From positions 1 to 54,350 of the forward strand of contig CADCAG010000014.1 of assembly GCA_902799355.1 (NCBI GenBank): DNA of 54,350 bases, in the 5' to 3' direction. Source of the DNA: an uncultured Bacteroidales bacterium. GTDB lineage: Bacteria; Bacteroidota; Bacteroidia; Bacteroidales; Bacteroidaceae. The position numbers and the translations under genes were made by a program. Under the pieces are notes generated by a model. The model saw only the letters and a program-made list of their open reading frames with translations, was not told the origin of the DNA and made no database searches. Shown here piece after piece: positions 43,357-52,484 of this stretch. Position 1 is the first letter of the stretch; the number at the start of each line of letters is the position of its first letter.

Positions 43357-43525
43357 ATATTATTTTAAAAAATATGCATTTCTGCCTCATTTTTTAACTG
43401 TTTTGCTGTTTTTTGTTCCATTTTGTTGTAAATTGTGAGCTTTCCGTGTTCGTTTTGTCGTTGGTAGGTGGCATGATAACTCGTGAATAAGATGGTACAT
43501 CTTTATATGGTGTCATAATGGTAGG

Positions 43526-43598
43526 AAAAGATGCGTTTTTGTTTACATTTTACGGATGAAACATCAATATTTGGAGCAAAAAGATGCATTTTTTACAA
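43526..43598. promoter_or_regulatory. Direct repeats between the divergent SusC promoters
   Basis: Two copies of AAAAGATGC-R-TTTTT followed by a TTTACA-like end (43526-43546 and 43579-43597) lie 53 bp apart, about five helical turns, just upstream of the plus-strand SusC promoter. A weaker ATGCATTT copy is near 43374. They are candidate regulator sites; no regulator gene is adjacent. Confidence 0.45.
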
Positions 43599-43604
43599 TT
43601 TTAT

Positions 43605-43635
43605 TTGGTTTTAACAAATTTAAGTATTACCTTTG
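43605..43635 (+). promoter_or_regulatory. Promoter of the plus-strand SusC operon
   Basis: TTG at 43605-43607, 20 bp, TACCTTTG at 43628-43635. The leader is about 85 nt. Confidence 0.8.
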
Positions 43636-43728
43636 CGGCCGTGTTTCTCCAAAAAATGGTTGACACACTTGTTTAATACACGTAACAGAAATCACTAATA
43701 ATAATATTTATTTTTTTTGAGAGTGCTT

Positions 43729-46700
43729 ATGAAAAAATTAACAATGTTGATGACAATGTTGCTCCTTGTTGTCGGAGCTGCGTTCTCACAAACGAAGGTT
43801 AATGGTACTGTTACTTCTCAGGAAGACGGTCAGCCCGTTGTTGGTGCTACTGTTCTTGTCGTAGGAACACAGACAGGTACTGTTACCGATGCAGATGGTC
43901 AGTTCTCGCTGACGGTTCCCGCTGGCAAGTCTACCCTGCGCATTACTTATGTAGGTATGGAGCCCATCGAGGTTAGTGCACGTCAGAACATGAAGATTAT
44001 GCTGACCAGCGATAGCAAGGCCCTCGACGAGGTGATTGTTGTGGCTTTCGGTACCGCCAAGAAATCTGCATTTACTGGATCTGCCAAGGTCGTAGGTGCT
44101 GCTGAATTGTCTCAGTCTCAGGTTACCAGTGTTACCAATGCACTAGCAGGTGCTGTTCCTGGTCTTCAGCTGACATCAACATCTGGTGCTCCTGGTGAGA
44201 CATCAACCATTCGTATTCGTGGTTTTGGTTCTCTGAACGCAGGTAAGGATCCCTTGATTATTGTAGACGGTGCTCCTTATAGCGGTGACCTCGGCAATCT
44301 GAACCCCAATGACGTTGAGTCGATGACTGTCTTGAAGGATGCTGCCTCTAATGCTCTATATGGTGCTCGTGGTGCCAATGGTGTTATCATGATTACCACC
44401 AAGAAGGCTAAGTTCGGTGAGGCTAAAGTGACCCTCGATGCTAAGTATGGTTGGAATACCCGTGCCTTGCAGCACTATAATACCATTAATAGCCCTGAAA
44501 AGTACTATGAGATGCAGTATGGCGCTGTTCGTGACTACTATCTGAACAACGGCTATTCTGCTGTTGATGCTTGGCAGAAAGCTAACGAGAACCTGTTCGG
44601 CCCTGCTGCTCAGGGCGGTCTGGGATATAACATCTGGACTTATCCTGAGGACCAGTATCTGATTGGTCAGGATGGCAAGCTGAATCCCAATGCTACGCTG
44701 GGTCGCGTGATTAACTATAAAGGTAATGATTATCTGATTACTCCTGATGACTGGGAGGATGCAGGTACTCGTACTGGTATTCGTCAGGAGTACAACCTCT
44801 CTGTCAGCGCTTCTAGCGAAAAGGCCAATTTCTATGCCTCATTAGGTTATCTGGATAACCAGGGTATTACAGAGAACTCTGACTACAAGCGCTTTACTGG
44901 TCGTCTGCGTGCTGACTATCAGGCCAGGAAGTGGCTGAAGGTTGGTGGTAACATGTCATATACTCACTTTAACAGCAACGCCCTGGGTAACAATGGTACT
45001 AGCACTTCTACTGGTAACATCTGGGCTTTCACTAGCCAGATTGCTCCTATCTATCCTCTCTGGGTACGTGATGGACAGGGCAACATCAAGGTTGACCAGT
45101 ACGGAAACAAGATTATGGACTATGGTACAGGTTCTACCTCAACCTATGACGATCCTGGTCTGACTCGTCCGTTCATCGGTGATGCTAACCCTGTACAGGA
45201 TGTTCGTCTGAACACTCGTAATAACGAGGGTAACGCCTTCACAGCTAACGGCTTTGCTGATATCACCATTCTGCCAGGCTTGGTATTCACTGCCAACGCT
45301 ACTGCTAATGTTGATGAGACTCGCATTACTCGTGTCTACAACCCCTACTATGGACAGTTTGATACCACGGGTGGTACGGTAGAGAAATACCATACTCGCT
45401 CTTATGACTACAACCTTCAGCAGATTCTGAACTACACCACTACACTGGGTGAGGTTCACAATATTAACCTGATGGCTGGTCACGAGTATTTCGACCGCAC
45501 CTATTCTCTGTTGTATGCTAGCAAGTCTAAGATGTTCTCTCAGGACAATAAGGAACTTGGTGGTGCTGTCGTTGATGGTCAGAGTGCTACCTCTTATAAG
45601 GAGCGCTATAACAACGAAGGTTGGTTCGCTCGTGCACAGTATGACTACGATGCTCGTTACTTCGGTTCTGCTTCTATTCGTCGTGATGCTTCTTCACGTT
45701 TCCATCCCGATCACCGTTGGGGTACGTTCTGGTCACTGGGTGCTGCCTGGTTGATGAACAAGGAGAAGTGGTTCAAGGCTTCTTGGATTAACGAGCTGAA
45801 GCTTAAGGCTTCTATCGGTTCACAGGGTAATGATAACATCTACAATGATACTGAGCTGAACTCTTACTTCTACACAGATACTTATGATATCAGCAACTCT
45901 TCTGGTAACATTGGTACTGCTTTCAGTGAGAAGGGTTCTAAGAATATCACTTGGGAGACCACTACCAACTTCAACATGGGCTTCGAGTTCCAGTTGTTCA
46001 ATAAGTTGAGCGGTTCGTTCGAGTATTATTATCGTAAGACCTCTGACATGTTGTTCTCGTTCTCAGTTGCCCCTTCACTGGGTTACTCACGCTACTATGA
46101 CAACGTTGGTGACATGTACAACACTGGTATTGAGCTCGATCTGAACTACAACGCCATTAAGACCAAGAACATCAACTGGAATATCCACTTAAACTTCGCT
46201 ACACTGAAGAACCGCATCACCAAGTTGGCTGATGACAAGAAGGTTTCTACAGTTTATGGTGCAGACGGTACTGCTCACAAAGGATATGCAGATCCTGACT
46301 ACAACTTCTACATCACTGAGGATCAGTCAATTTATACTTGGTACCTGAAAGAGTACGCTGGTGTTGACCCCACTGATGGTCAGTCAATGTGGTATAAAAA
46401 TGTCTTCGACGAGAATGGTAATTGGACAGGTCGTGAGACCACCAAGAAGTATTCTGAGGCTGACTACTATATGACAGGCGAGAGCACCGTTCCTCCTGTA
46501 TACGGTGGTTTCGGTACTTCTATTGAGGCTTATGGCTTCGACTTCTCAATCAACTGTTCTTATCAGTTGGGTGGCAAGCAGTACGATGGTACTTATGCTA
46601 CCTTCATGGCTTCTCCTAGCTCTACCCATGCTGGTTATCAGATTCATGAGGATGTTCTCAACGCATGGACATCTACTAATATTTCTACTGATGTTCCCCG

Positions 46701-46983
46701 CTTTATGTTCAACGACCTCTATTCAGCTTCAGCTTCTACACGTTTCCTGACTGATGCAAGCTACCTGAACATTGAGAACATCAACTTTGGTTATACCTTC
46801 CCTGCCAAGCTGACTCGTAAGGCTATGATCGAGAAACTGCGTCTTTACCTCACTTGCGAGAATGTAGCTTACTTCTCGAAGCGTAAGGGCTTCGACCCAC
46901 GTCAGTCGTATACCAACACGACTAATGCTACCCGCTACTCTCCTATGAGATCATTCTCAATTGGTGCTACGATTACATTCTAA
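43729..46983 (+). CDS. SusC/RagA-family TonB-linked outer-membrane transporter
   Basis: This 1084-residue transporter has a signal peptide (KLTMLMTMLLLVVGAAFSQ) and a carboxypeptidase-regulatory-like domain (VNGTVTSQEDGQPVVGATV). The TonB-box region is LDEVIVVAFG. The plug has IRIRGFGSLNAGKDPLIIVDG and DAASNALYGARGANGVIMITTKK, and the barrel ends in SIGATITF. It belongs to a different SusC lineage from the divergent 39772-43146 protein; plug and barrel differ clearly. GCT, TCT, CGT and GGT codons dominate more than in the other Sus operon, which suggests high expression. An in-frame TTG four codons upstream is rejected; ATG 43729 opens the signal peptide. SusD and a lipoprotein follow. Confidence 0.94.
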   Translation: MKKLTMLMTMLLLVVGAAFSQTKVNGTVTSQEDGQPVVGATVLVVGTQTGTVTDADGQFSLTVPAGKSTLRITYVGMEPIEVSARQNMKIMLTSDSKALDEVIVVAFGTAKKSAFTGSAKVVGAAELSQSQVTSVTNALAGAVPGLQLTSTSGAPGETSTIRIRGFGSLNAGKDPLIIVDGAPYSGDLGNLNPNDVESMTVLKDAASNALYGARGANGVIMITTKKAKFGEAKVTLDAKYGWNTRALQHYNTINSPEKYYEMQYGAVRDYYLNNGYSAVDAWQKANENLFGPAAQGGLGYNIWTYPEDQYLIGQDGKLNPNATLGRVINYKGNDYLITPDDWEDAGTRTGIRQEYNLSVSASSEKANFYASLGYLDNQGITENSDYKRFTGRLRADYQARKWLKVGGNMSYTHFNSNALGNNGTSTSTGNIWAFTSQIAPIYPLWVRDGQGNIKVDQYGNKIMDYGTGSTSTYDDPGLTRPFIGDANPVQDVRLNTRNNEGNAFTANGFADITILPGLVFTANATANVDETRITRVYNPYYGQFDTTGGTVEKYHTRSYDYNLQQILNYTTTLGEVHNINLMAGHEYFDRTYSLLYASKSKMFSQDNKELGGAVVDGQSATSYKERYNNEGWFARAQYDYDARYFGSASIRRDASSRFHPDHRWGTFWSLGAAWLMNKEKWFKASWINELKLKASIGSQGNDNIYNDTELNSYFYTDTYDISNSSGNIGTAFSEKGSKNITWETTTNFNMGFEFQLFNKLSGSFEYYYRKTSDMLFSFSVAPSLGYSRYYDNVGDMYNTGIELDLNYNAIKTKNINWNIHLNFATLKNRITKLADDKKVSTVYGADGTAHKGYADPDYNFYITEDQSIYTWYLKEYAGVDPTDGQSMWYKNVFDENGNWTGRETTKKYSEADYYMTGESTVPPVYGGFGTSIEAYGFDFSINCSYQLGGKQYDGTYATFMASPSSTHAGYQIHEDVLNAWTSTNISTDVPRFMFNDLYSASASTRFLTDASYLNIENINFGYTFPAKLTRKAMIEKLRLYLTCENVAYFSKRKGFDPRQSYTNTTNATRYSPMRSFSIGATITF

Positions 46984-47005
46984 ACGAAAGAAAAAACGAA
47001 TAGAT

Positions 47006-48643
47006 ATGAAAAAGATTAATAAAGTATATTCAGCACTGGCCCTGACTGCTGCTTTTGCTTTGACAGGATGTATCGAGGAGACTTTCCCTGAGAGCTCTAA
47101 GGCTACCGCAGAAATGGTCTCTCAGTCTGCAAGTGCATTGGAAGGTGCTGTGAATGGTATTTCTTCACAGATGTCAAAGGGATATCTGGTCTATGACGAG
47201 CAGGTTACGGAGATTGATATGGCTCTTCCTGCCATGATGATTATCCAGACCGAGTTGCTGGGTGACATGTATCCTGGTATCTCTGACAACGTAGGTTACG
47301 ACTGGTATCGCCGTTACAATACGGTTCAGAACATCGACGAGACCACGGATTTCTCATACATTCCCTGGTTCACGCTGTATAAGTTCGTTAAGTCTGCCAA
47401 TGACGTGATTAGCGTGGTTGACATTGAGACTGCAGCTCCTGCTCAGAAGGCTTATGCAGGTATGGCTTACGCTTGCCGTGCTTATGAGTACTATCTGCTG
47501 ACCTCTCTCTACGAGCCAGTAGAGAATATCTACACCAACGTTTCAGCTGTTAAGGGTCTCACCGTACCTTTCGTACTGGAGTCTACTACTGCTGAGCAGG
47601 CTAAGAACAATCCTCGTGTTCCACACGACGAGATGATTGCTTTCATCCTCTCTGATCTTGACAAGGCTGAGAAGTGTCTGGCTGACTATGAATCTGCCAA
47701 CCGTCTGGCTCCTACTCTGGCTGTTGTATATGGTCTGAAGGCTAAGGTTTATCTGCTGAACAACGACTACGCAAACGCTGCCAAGTATGCTCGTATGGGT
47801 ATCGATGAGGCTACCGCCAATGGTGCAAAGCCCATGACCAAGGCTGAACTGCTGGACGAGAAGTCTGCCTTCTCTAAGGCTACTGCTGGTTGGTTGTGGT
47901 ATGTTCACTACGATGCTGAGAATATGGGTAACCTGTGTAACTTCGTAGGATGGATGTCTTGTGAGGCTGACTGGGGTTATGCTTCTCTGACGCAGCCTTG
48001 TATTGATAAGTCACTCTACGATCACATCGGTGAGACTGACTATCGTAAGGGTTGGTTCCTGAATCCTAAGAAGTATGACTATGCAGACTATAAGACTAGC
48101 CGTGACAAGGCTTGGGTAGAAGCAGCTCCTGACTATGCTGCTATCAAGTTCCGCTGTATTGACGGTGACTACGAGACTTACAGTATTGGTGGCGCTTCTG
48201 ACGTTCCTGTTATGCGTATTGAGGAGCTTTACCTTATCGAGGCTGAGGCTGTCGCTGCTTCTGAGGGCGTTGCTGCAGGTGTTACCCTGCTTAACAACTT
48301 CATGCAGTCTTATCGTGACGCTTCTTACAACTACACTGGTTCTGACCTGCGCGCCTTCCAGCTGGAGGTACTCACTCAGATGCGTATCGAAGGTTGGGGT
48401 GAAGGATGGGCCTTCCCATCAGCTAAGCGTCTGCAGCCTGATGTAATCCAGAACTACGAGGGCACTAACGCTCCTACTGACGACTACAAGATTAACTGTA
48501 AGGGCATTAAGCCTACTTGGACACTCGTCATTCCTCAGACTGAGGTACAGTCAAACGTTGCTCTTGAAGGTAAGAACAATCCTAATCCTACTCAGACTGT
48601 CGTTGGTCCTACACCTGTTGGAACCTTCGCTCCTGGCAAATAG
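47006..48643 (+). CDS. SusD/RagB-family nutrient-binding lipoprotein
   Basis: This 545-residue lipoprotein (FALTGC, lipid Cys at residue 22) has SusD helices (AYAGMAYACRAYEYYLLTSLYEP, RLAPTLAVVYGLKAKVYLLNNDYANAAKYAR) and the C-terminal LTQMRIEGWGEGWAFPSAKR. It would cap the SusC barrel encoded just upstream. The ATG at 47006 is chosen because it opens the signal sequence; the frame extends 15 codons upstream into the SusC gene without a signal. The gap to SusC is 22 bp. Like its SusC partner it uses codons typical of highly expressed genes. The substrate is unknown. Confidence 0.92.
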   Translation: MKKINKVYSALALTAAFALTGCIEETFPESSKATAEMVSQSASALEGAVNGISSQMSKGYLVYDEQVTEIDMALPAMMIIQTELLGDMYPGISDNVGYDWYRRYNTVQNIDETTDFSYIPWFTLYKFVKSANDVISVVDIETAAPAQKAYAGMAYACRAYEYYLLTSLYEPVENIYTNVSAVKGLTVPFVLESTTAEQAKNNPRVPHDEMIAFILSDLDKAEKCLADYESANRLAPTLAVVYGLKAKVYLLNNDYANAAKYARMGIDEATANGAKPMTKAELLDEKSAFSKATAGWLWYVHYDAENMGNLCNFVGWMSCEADWGYASLTQPCIDKSLYDHIGETDYRKGWFLNPKKYDYADYKTSRDKAWVEAAPDYAAIKFRCIDGDYETYSIGGASDVPVMRIEELYLIEAEAVAASEGVAAGVTLLNNFMQSYRDASYNYTGSDLRAFQLEVLTQMRIEGWGEGWAFPSAKRLQPDVIQNYEGTNAPTDDYKINCKGIKPTWTLVIPQTEVQSNVALEGKNNPNPTQTVVGPTPVGTFAPGK

Positions 48644-48679
48644 GAGATTCATAATAATAACTGAAAATAACGAGAAATT

Positions 48680-50611
48680 ATGAAGAATATTTTTAAATAT
48701 GCCTATTCGCTTTTGGCAGGTGTTGTCGCTCTGACGGCTGTATCCTGCTCAGATAAGTACGAATATGATGGACGTGGTTCATGGGATGCTACAAGCGACT
48801 ATGCTAACATCTACTTCAGTACCACTGATTCCGTGATTGAGCTTGACCCAACGGAGGCTACTCAGGCTAAGATCAAGGTAAAGCGTAAGAATACCTCAGG
48901 TGCGCTTGAGGTTCCCTTCGAGGTTGTGAAGAATACTGATAACGTATTCGAAGTCGGTAAGGCCTCTTTCGCTGATGGCGCTGACGAAGCTGAGTTTGTT
49001 ATCAATTTCCCCAATGCTGAAATTGGTACTCCCTATGCTTTGCAGTTGACATTGAAGGATCCTGCTTTGGTATCTAAGTACTCTAAGGGTATTTCCTATA
49101 CACTGAGCCTGACTCGCGTAAAGTGGAACTCGCTGGGTATGGGTACTATTGCTGAAGGCTTCTATTTGAGTTATGCTGCTAATGTGGAGATTCAGCAGCG
49201 TGATGATAAACCATCAGTCTTCCGTATCATCAAGCCTTTGGACGACATCCTCGCACAAGATTTGGAGGATTATCCAGAAGATGCCCCTTGGATGAATGGT
49301 TTACAGCCTGACAAGATTGTGTTCACTGTGCTGAAGCCTGGTGATGTCGTTTCTGAGGATGTGTATGATGCTCCTGTCACTGTCAAGGGTAACGATTTGG
49401 TTGACTATAATACATATAACTTGGGCTTTACCAACTCAACTTATAATGCGCCTGTGAAGTGCTATCATCCTAAGTCAATGAAGTCTACTGCTGACGAGGC
49501 TTCATGGAGTTACAATAAGGTATTGAGCTATCAGGCTGATGGCAAGACTCCTGGTCAGGTGCAGTTTGCTCCATACTATTACATGGATGGCGTAGGTGGA
49601 TGGAATCAATCACAGAGCAATGGTATCGTTGTTATTACCTTCCCTGGCTATACTCCACTGTATACCGCTACTGTTGAAGACTATAATTGGGAGAAGGTGT
49701 TCGCTGGTGCTTACATCTCTGAACAGTTAGGAACTACTACCGAGGGTGTTACGCTCTACAAGGGTGTTGCCAAGGCTGATGTAGAGGCTGAGAACCCTGG
49801 TTGCTACGACCGCTTTGCTGAGCTTTATGGTACTCCATATTTGATTAAGGATGCCTATGCTGAGGGCTACGACATCGTATTCGGTGTGAAGGATGGCGAA
49901 GTTAAGGTAATTGAGGGCTATGAAAGCCAGCCTTTGGGCATTCAGGCTGTTGGTGCAGATGTCTATGGCGCTATTGGTGCTGGTGGCTCTTCCTTCACTG
50001 CTGCAGTTGTCAACTTGAAGATTACCTTCCAGAACAAGAAGGGTGACGTCGAGTATGGCACAGCTGTTGAGACTTTGGCAAACCTGTCTTGGTCTGAGGT
50101 CGGTACTGGCGTATACACCTATGGTGTTGAGGCTTTGTCTCAAACTGGCGGTAGCTACTATGAAGGATCGGAGAATGCAACGCTCTTCCAGTGTAATGAA
50201 CTTCCTGAGAACTACATTATTAAGCCATGGGCTATGTCTGAAGACGGCCTGAAGTTCACCTTGAGCGCTAAGGACGGTAAGATTCGCTTCTACCAGTACA
50301 CTGGTGAGGCCTACGAGAATTATGGTGATGTTTACTTCATTGACTTGGAGGCTTACAACCCTTCATATACTGAGTATCTTGGTGAATATAATGAAGAGAG
50401 CAAGACTTTCGAATTCTGCGGAGCATACTATATTCCTGCAGCAGGCGGTGGTTTCGGTCTCGTTAGCGAAACCTTCGTACTGGATGCTCCTGCAGCAGCT
50501 CCCAAGGCTGTCAAGAAGAACAAGGGACTGAAGCAGGCTTTCAAGCACTATCAGATTCCTTCTCGCTTCCAGCCAAAGAGTGCTCTTAAGATTGAAGAGA
50601 TGGCGAAATAA
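48680..50611 (+). CDS. Outer-membrane lipoprotein of a SusCD locus, unknown family
   Basis: I do not recognise the family of this 643-residue lipoprotein (LTAVSC, lipid Cys at residue 23). The N-terminal beta-domain (residues about 45-150, IELDPTEATQAKIKVKRKN and FEVVKNTDNVF) looks like the adhesin-type beta-sandwiches common in Sus-locus lipoproteins. The remainder is beta-rich and aromatic (SWSYNKVLSYQADGKTPG, YYYMDGVGGWNQ, YYEGSENATLFQCNELP). The last 40 residues are basic and Lys/Ala/Pro-rich. It is third in the operon, 36 bp behind SusD and followed by a terminator, so it probably serves as the SusE/F-like substrate-binding partner. Confidence 0.8.
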   Translation: MKNIFKYAYSLLAGVVALTAVSCSDKYEYDGRGSWDATSDYANIYFSTTDSVIELDPTEATQAKIKVKRKNTSGALEVPFEVVKNTDNVFEVGKASFADGADEAEFVINFPNAEIGTPYALQLTLKDPALVSKYSKGISYTLSLTRVKWNSLGMGTIAEGFYLSYAANVEIQQRDDKPSVFRIIKPLDDILAQDLEDYPEDAPWMNGLQPDKIVFTVLKPGDVVSEDVYDAPVTVKGNDLVDYNTYNLGFTNSTYNAPVKCYHPKSMKSTADEASWSYNKVLSYQADGKTPGQVQFAPYYYMDGVGGWNQSQSNGIVVITFPGYTPLYTATVEDYNWEKVFAGAYISEQLGTTTEGVTLYKGVAKADVEAENPGCYDRFAELYGTPYLIKDAYAEGYDIVFGVKDGEVKVIEGYESQPLGIQAVGADVYGAIGAGGSSFTAAVVNLKITFQNKKGDVEYGTAVETLANLSWSEVGTGVYTYGVEALSQTGGSYYEGSENATLFQCNELPENYIIKPWAMSEDGLKFTLSAKDGKIRFYQYTGEAYENYGDVYFIDLEAYNPSYTEYLGEYNEESKTFEFCGAYYIPAAGGGFGLVSETFVLDAPAAAPKAVKKNKGLKQAFKHYQIPSRFQPKSALKIEEMAK

Positions 50612-50637
50612 TCCATTCCTACAATAACAAATCCATT

Positions 50638-50674
50638 CGGGAGGCATGCCGTCAGGCATTGCCTCCCGTTTTTT
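50638..50674 (+). terminator. Terminator of the plus-strand Sus operon
   Basis: Nine-bp stem CGGGAGGCA/TGCCTCCCG with an inner TGCC/GGCA pair, followed by six T. Confidence 0.88.
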
Positions 50675-50704
50675 GTCTAGTCACATTGTAGTCTGACCTG
50701 TGCA

Positions 50705-51180
50705 GCCCTGCACGAAAAATTTTCTGAGAAAAATTGTTGAAATTGTCAATGAACCTGCACGACTTCTCTGTAATGCCGATAAATAAAGGGCTGAGAGGCG
50801 TGCATGTTTAATAACATTCCACAGCCTAACCTGCACAAATTTTCTGTTTTTCGGACAAAACAGTCACTAATAACAAGAATCCAGAAAAGTGTTTGCATTA
50901 TTGTTTCAGGCCCCAAACAAAGTGTTTTACCCATAAAACAAACTGTTTTAGGCTGCAAACAAAGTGTTTGGGATAGTAGAACTATTTCCAAACAACCTTG
51001 TTTTCAGTGTGTTACGCTGAAAATTGCCAATTAAACCATCAAAATTCGGTCATTTGTGCAGGTTAGGCTGTGGAATATATTTATACTTACGCAGTATAAC
51101 CCTTTTATACATAACGAGTTATTGTGTGTTGTGCAGGTTCGTCTAGAAAATCGGCAAAAATTCCTTGGAGAATTTTTTCG
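50705..51180. repeat. Nested inverted-repeat region, MITE-like
   Basis: A perfect 25-bp inverted repeat (ATTCCACAGCC... at 50816-50840, complement at 51052-51076) bounds a 261-bp core. Outside it a second inverted pair, GAACCTGCAC (50751-50760 and 51131-51140), and a third, CGAAAAA (50713 and 51180), stand at matching distances (38 and 40 bp). The core holds a 21-bp array. No gene is inside. The region lies between a plus-strand terminator and a minus-strand terminator of convergent genes. Confidence 0.75.
50915..50970. repeat. 21-bp repeats of a small palindrome
   Basis: AAACAAAGTGTTTT (50915), AAACAAACTGTTTT (50936) and AAACAAAGTGTTTG (50957) are spaced exactly 21 bp, two helical turns. 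Each is a palindrome of the form AAACA-nnn-TGTTT. Weaker copies flank them near 50882 and 50988. Confidence 0.7.
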
Positions 51181-51192
51181 TTAAAACACGCA

Positions 51193-51224
51193 AATAAAAA
51201 TAGCTGACATTACGAATGTCAGCT
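51193..51224 (-). terminator. Terminator of the ATPase gene
   Basis: Stem AGCTGACATT/AATGTCAGCT (51202-51224), followed on the minus strand by ATTTTTATTT. Confidence 0.82.
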
Positions 51225-51267
51225 TCGCTTTTTAGTTTATGCTGTATGTGTATTAGCTTTGTTTTTC

Positions 51268-52401
51268 TCAGACAATATATCCCTTCTTCTTCATCCAAAT
51301 AGGAAAGAAGTAGTCGTAGACATAATACTCGTTATGATCGCAAGTGATAAAATCTTTCTCTATTAATCCCCTAACGGCTGAGACGACGGAACTAGAAGAA
51401 ATAAGGCGGTGCTTACGTACAAACTGGCTACTAGTGATGTTTTTTGCTCGTTTCTCTTGTGCTATTGCCAAAAAAGTGATGCGCTGTTTCTCAGACATCT
51501 GGCTAAAGAGCATTTCATAATGTTCTGTATTGAGATTAATGATAAAGTCAATGGCATCCTCAATCATGTCGGTAGTGCAGCGCCCGCTATTCGGCGTATT
51601 CATAAACAATACATTCATCACCCTTTGCAGATAGGCCGTAACACCGTCGAATCTTTGGTAAACTTGCTTTACGACATCCACATCAAGTGATTTGCCGAAA
51701 GCTTCGAACTGGTTAACGGCAAAGGTGGAGTACTTGTCTTCTGAGATGGCATCTAGCCCCATTGTAACTACTGATTGATAGAACGGGCGTGAGGGTGAAA
51801 GAAATATTTCTGTCATCAAGTGACGTTTTGAGCCGCAAAAGAGGAATGTGGCATTGGGACACTGTTGTATGTGGGTCCTTAGTGCTGCTTCGACATTCTG
51901 TCCATTCGGATAATCTGTAATCTTCTGAAACTCATCAATGGCAACCAGACAAGGCTTGTCTGCTGTGCTCAAATACTTAAAGATTTCTTCGAGAGTGGTA
52001 GCAGGATTGATATAGTTCCCGAGGCCAATGCCCCATACTGGATTTCCGTTAATATCAAAAGATATTTGCTGTTGAACAGATTTTATACTATTGAAAAAGT
52101 GTTCCCACACTTTTCTTCCTAACGGTTTCAGCTCCTCAAAGATAGCTCTGCCGAATACCTCAACGAAATCTGCCAAAGAGTTAGTGGCATAAATATCGAT
52201 GATAAAAGTGTAGTATGCGTCTTTTATCTCGGGTTGTACAAAACAATGATGAATCAGGTCTGTTTTACCCAATCTTCTTGGTGAGATAAGTGCCATGTTA
52301 TTCTCATTGGTAAGCATCTTTACCAGGTTTTTGGTCTCTTTTACACGATCACAAAAATAATCAGGACCTGCATAACCTTTTGTGACAAACGGATTCTTCA
52401 T
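51268..52401 (-). CDS. AAA-type ATPase (ATPase_2 / archaeal-type family)
   Basis: This protein of about 377 residues has a P-loop NTPase domain: Walker A ISPRRLGKTDLI near residue 40 and Walker B PCLVAIDEFQKI, with sensor block FLFCGSKRHLM. The C-terminal winged-helix-like region is SQFVRKHRLISSSSVVSAVRGLIEKDFI. The start follows the family (MKNPFVTKGYAGPDYFCDRVKE); 13 extra upstream codons are rejected. It is more AT-rich than its neighbours, which suggests acquisition. It has its own promoter with a palindrome just upstream. Members of this family are widespread in Bacteroidota; their task is poorly known and often linked to mobile DNA. Confidence 0.85.
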   Translation of the reverse strand: MKNPFVTKGYAGPDYFCDRVKETKNLVKMLTNENNMALISPRRLGKTDLIHHCFVQPEIKDAYYTFIIDIYATNSLADFVEVFGRAIFEELKPLGRKVWEHFFNSIKSVQQQISFDINGNPVWGIGLGNYINPATTLEEIFKYLSTADKPCLVAIDEFQKITDYPNGQNVEAALRTHIQQCPNATFLFCGSKRHLMTEIFLSPSRPFYQSVVTMGLDAISEDKYSTFAVNQFEAFGKSLDVDVVKQVYQRFDGVTAYLQRVMNVLFMNTPNSGRCTTDMIEDAIDFIINLNTEHYEMLFSQMSEKQRITFLAIAQEKRAKNITSSQFVRKHRLISSSSVVSAVRGLIEKDFITCDHNEYYVYDYFFPIWMKKKGYIV

Positions 52402-52427
52402 ATAATGGATATTGTTGTTTACGTCTG

Positions 52428-52457
52428 CAAAGATAATCATTTTTCTGTAATTATCAA
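52428..52457 (-). promoter_or_regulatory. Promoter of the ATPase gene
   Basis: Minus strand: TTG (52457-52455), 19 bp, TATCTTTG (52435-52428). Confidence 0.75.
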
Positions 52458-52483
52458 AAATATGATTATCAAAAGTTTGATAA
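52451..52483. promoter_or_regulatory. Candidate operator upstream of the ATPase gene
   Basis: TTATCAAAAGTTTGATAA (52466-52483) is a palindrome with 8-bp arms. A further TTATCAAAA copy at 52451-52459 overlaps the -33 box. The layout suits a repressor site; the binding protein is unknown. Confidence 0.45.
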
Positions 52484-52484
52484 A

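Noticed and set aside
50915-50970. CRISPR-like array
   Set aside because: Units of 14 bp with 7-bp gaps have no room for spacers; no cas genes are present.
50804-51034. Plus-strand frame in the nested repeat region
   Set aside because: It is produced by the repeats, lacks a start context and has no recognisable domain.
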